Source of the DNA: Rhizobium terricola
GTDB lineage: Bacteria > Pseudomonadota > Alphaproteobacteria > Rhizobiales > Rhizobiaceae
Assembly: GCF_012927355.1 (NCBI RefSeq)
Contig: NZ_JABBGK010000001.1
Span: 798,551 to 862,550 of the forward strand
Reading direction: 5' to 3'
DNA: 64,000 bases
This document shows, piece by piece, positions 62,323 to 64,000 of the stretch. Position 1 is the stretch's first letter, and every line of letters starts with the position of its first letter. The translations under genes and the position numbers were made by a program. The notes beneath the pieces were generated by a model. It ran no database searches and had not been told where the DNA came from. It worked only from the letters and a program-made list of their open reading frames with translations.

Positions 62323-63188
62323 TTTTCCAGACGCGCCAGGAGCGAGGACGTATCCCAGCGATTGCCGCCGAGCTTCTGGACCTCGCCGTAGAATTGGTCG
62401 ACAAGGGCGGTCACCGGCAGGCTTGCACCGTTGCGGCGGGCTTCTGTCAGCACGATGTCGAGATCCTTGCGCATCCAGTCGACGGCAAAGCCGAATTCGT
62501 AGCGGCTCTCGTTCATCGTCTTGTGGCGGTTTTCCATCTGCCAGGAGCCGGCTGCCCCCTTGGAGATGACTTCCACAACCTTTTCAATGTCCAAGCCGGC
62601 TTTCTTGCCAAAATGAATCCCCTCGGCGAGGCCCTGGACCAGGCCTGCGATGCAGATCTGGTTGATCATCTTGGTGAGCTGGCCGGCGCCGACCGGACCC
62701 ATCAGGCCGACCATGCGGGCGAAGGCGTCGATCACCGGTTTCGCCCGGTCGAAGGTCGCCGGGTCGCCGCCGCACATCACGGTGAGCACGCCGTTTTCCG
62801 CGCCGGCCTGGCCGCCGGAGACCGGCGCGTCGATGAAGCCGAGACCCCGCGCAGCCGCAGCTTCGGCAAGTTCACGGGCGACTTCTGCCGAGGCAGTGGT
62901 GTTGTCGATCAGGATCGCGCCCGGCTTCATGCCCGAAAGCACGCCGTTTTCGCCGATCGTGACGGAGCGCAGGTCATCGTCGTTACCGACGCAGGTGAAG
63001 ACGAAATCCGCATCGGCAGCGGCTTGGGTCGGCGTCGGGGCGGCCTTGCCGCCGAACTGGCCAACCCATTTCTCGGCCTTGGCGGCGGTGCGATTGTAAA
63101 CGGTCACGTCGTGCCCGCCCTTCGTCTTCAGATGCCCGGCCATCGGGTAACCCATGACGCCCAAACCGATGAATGCGACCTTTGCCAT
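62319..63188 (-). CDS. 3-hydroxyisobutyrate dehydrogenase family protein
   Basis: 289 residues, beta-hydroxyacid dehydrogenase. NAD motif GLGVMGYPMAGHL, substrate motif DAPVSGGQAGA, catalytic Lys in AGQLTKMINQICIAGLVQG. Could be 3-hydroxyisobutyrate or tartronate-semialdehyde reductase; not resolved. Start follows AGGAG. Coupled to the AlkD-like gene downstream. Confidence 0.9.
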   Translation of the reverse strand: MAKVAFIGLGVMGYPMAGHLKTKGGHDVTVYNRTAAKAEKWVGQFGGKAAPTPTQAAADADFVFTCVGNDDDLRSVTIGENGVLSGMKPGAILIDNTTASAEVARELAEAAAARGLGFIDAPVSGGQAGAENGVLTVMCGGDPATFDRAKPVIDAFARMVGLMGPVGAGQLTKMINQICIAGLVQGLAEGIHFGKKAGLDIEKVVEVISKGAAGSWQMENRHKTMNESRYEFGFAVDWMRKDLDIVLTEARRNGASLPVTALVDQFYGEVQKLGGNRWDTSSLLARLEK

Positions 63189-63309
63189 GCCTTATGTCTC
63201 CTGCCATGTGCGTTCGAGACGGCAGGATTAGAGCATTGTGGTGATTAGGAAAAGGCTGGCATGCGAAACCTGTGGTCGAAGATGCCGAGAGTTTGGTTGA
63301 TTCGTGGGG

Positions 63310-64000
63310 CTAGATACCGTCTCCCGCAACAAGCCCGGTGGCGGGTGTGTTCTGCCGTCTGTTTCCATAAAGCGCTGCATTGCGTGGGTGGCGCCTCGAA
63401 TCTTCGAAGTAGTTGGAACCCGGTTCAAGGCTGTCGGAAATGTCCGTCCATAGCCTCCGCAACCGCCTGACGTGAAGATCGTCCGTGATCCAACACATCA
63501 GGTGCTCGGCAGCGTCCGAGAGGAGTTCCGGATTGGTGCTTATGAGTTCCCTTGCCCACTTGCAGTACTCGTCCACCGATACCTGCCGGCTGCCTTGCTT
63601 GTCCCGCATCAGAAATTGTGTCTTTCCCGCATCGGCGATCCGACGGAGGTTGTCCGTCGGCGCCATCAGGATGCTGATATAGATGTCATCGAATTGCGGT
63701 GGTGAGTAGATGCTGTCGATCGCCCGCTCAAGATCGAAGATCGTTCGGATGTTGATCTCGCGCAGCAGCATGAAACGCTCCAGCCCGACGATATGGCACA
63801 GTTGCGCCTGCCCAATCCAGTCGATGCATTGATAGATACCGTAAGGTGTTTCGACATGCAGGAGGATAGGGTTGTAAGTGGCCAGGTTCTGGACGTCGAA
63901 TATCCCGCACTCTTCGAGGCGGAATCGTGTTTCGAAGTCGACGCCGTCAAGAACGTCAAGCGAGGTGATCTTCGTAACCTCGACGAAGCGGTCATCCGCC
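63310..64000 (-). CDS. Unknown protein, C-terminal part
   Basis: Partial gene read leftward; the frame is open from the window end (64000) to a stop at 63310, 229 residues visible. No known domain was recognised with certainty. The segment LEECGIFDVQNLATYNPI, then TPYGIYQCIDWIGQAQL, has a helix-hairpin-helix-like look. The C-terminus is Asn/Arg-rich. Base composition is lower in GC than the neighbours, which could mean transfer, but the piece is too short to judge. 121 bases separate it from the dehydrogenase gene. Confidence 0.6.
   Translation of the reverse strand, partial: ADDRFVEVTKITSLDVLDGVDFETRFRLEECGIFDVQNLATYNPILLHVETPYGIYQCIDWIGQAQLCHIVGLERFMLLREINIRTIFDLERAIDSIYSPPQFDDIYISILMAPTDNLRRIADAGKTQFLMRDKQGSRQVSVDEYCKWARELISTNPELLSDAAEHLMCWITDDLHVRRLRRLWTDISDSLEPGSNYFEDSRRHPRNAALYGNRRQNTPATGLVAGDGI

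Overview
The window is GC-rich, dense DNA from the chromosome of an alphaproteobacterium, most likely Rhizobiaceae (Rhizobium/Agrobacterium/Sinorhizobium-like). This rests on the ilvI-ilvH and TetR-ilvC arrangement, hmuTUV haem uptake, a bacterial CASTOR/POLLUX-type channel, a Co-type nitrile hydratase set, PleC/DivJ-like and PleD-like regulators, and many TTG/GTG starts. There are about 69 protein genes and one tRNA-Lys. No phage, insertion sequence, integrase or CRISPR array is visible.

Layout. 1-3110: 5' part of a HerA-like ATPase on the minus strand, then the acetolactate synthase operon ilvI-ilvH behind an apparent transcription attenuator with an 18-residue Ile/Val/Leu leader peptide. 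3150-9640: ArsR regulator, an aldo-keto reductase/SDR-DoxX/DUF2269 operon, a LysE exporter, nitrile hydratase alpha, beta and activator, and a GST. 9618-13940: an operon of a secreted protein, an ECF sigma factor and its anti-sigma factor, then a RecD-like helicase, a membrane protein and a MerR regulator with a second C-terminal HTH. 14166-20100: CyaC-like regulator, pdxJ, QorB/HxlR pair, MarR-GNAT fusion, racemase/Lrp pair. 20100-21860: four small secreted proteins in an A-B-B-A array. 22200-24200: TetR and ilvC, with the ilvC 3' end tandemly duplicated downstream. 24226-31381: cupin/TetR pair, diguanylate cyclase, aminotransferase, ABC-F protein. 31588-37466: CASTOR/POLLUX-like channel and an ABC importer with a PHO-box-like promoter. 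37473-41607: small secreted proteins, EEP phosphatase, NUDIX, PhzF, tRNA-Lys. 41889-45781: haem uptake (hmuTUV, an ABM monooxygenase, a HutX-type carrier). 45928-53144: MscS channel, two collinear double-receiver regulators, ABC-2 exporter. 53157-64000: aspartic protease, cobS and cobT, diacylglycerol kinase, secreted EEP hydrolase, histidine kinase, nuclease, GST, DNA repair proteins, Lrp regulator, a beta-hydroxyacid dehydrogenase and a partial unknown gene.

How the genes work together. Branched-chain amino acid synthesis is split between ilvIH, apparently controlled by attenuation, and ilvC, next to its own TetR gene. Haem import and cytoplasmic haem handling sit divergently around a shared palindrome. 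Several local regulator-enzyme pairs (HxlR/QorB, Lrp/racemase, TetR/cupin, MarR-GNAT, ArsR) each have an inverted repeat that looks like an operator. Lower-cobalamin-loop genes cobS and cobT are divergent. The least explained parts are the small secreted protein array, the ilvC tail duplication and the degenerate receiver domain.
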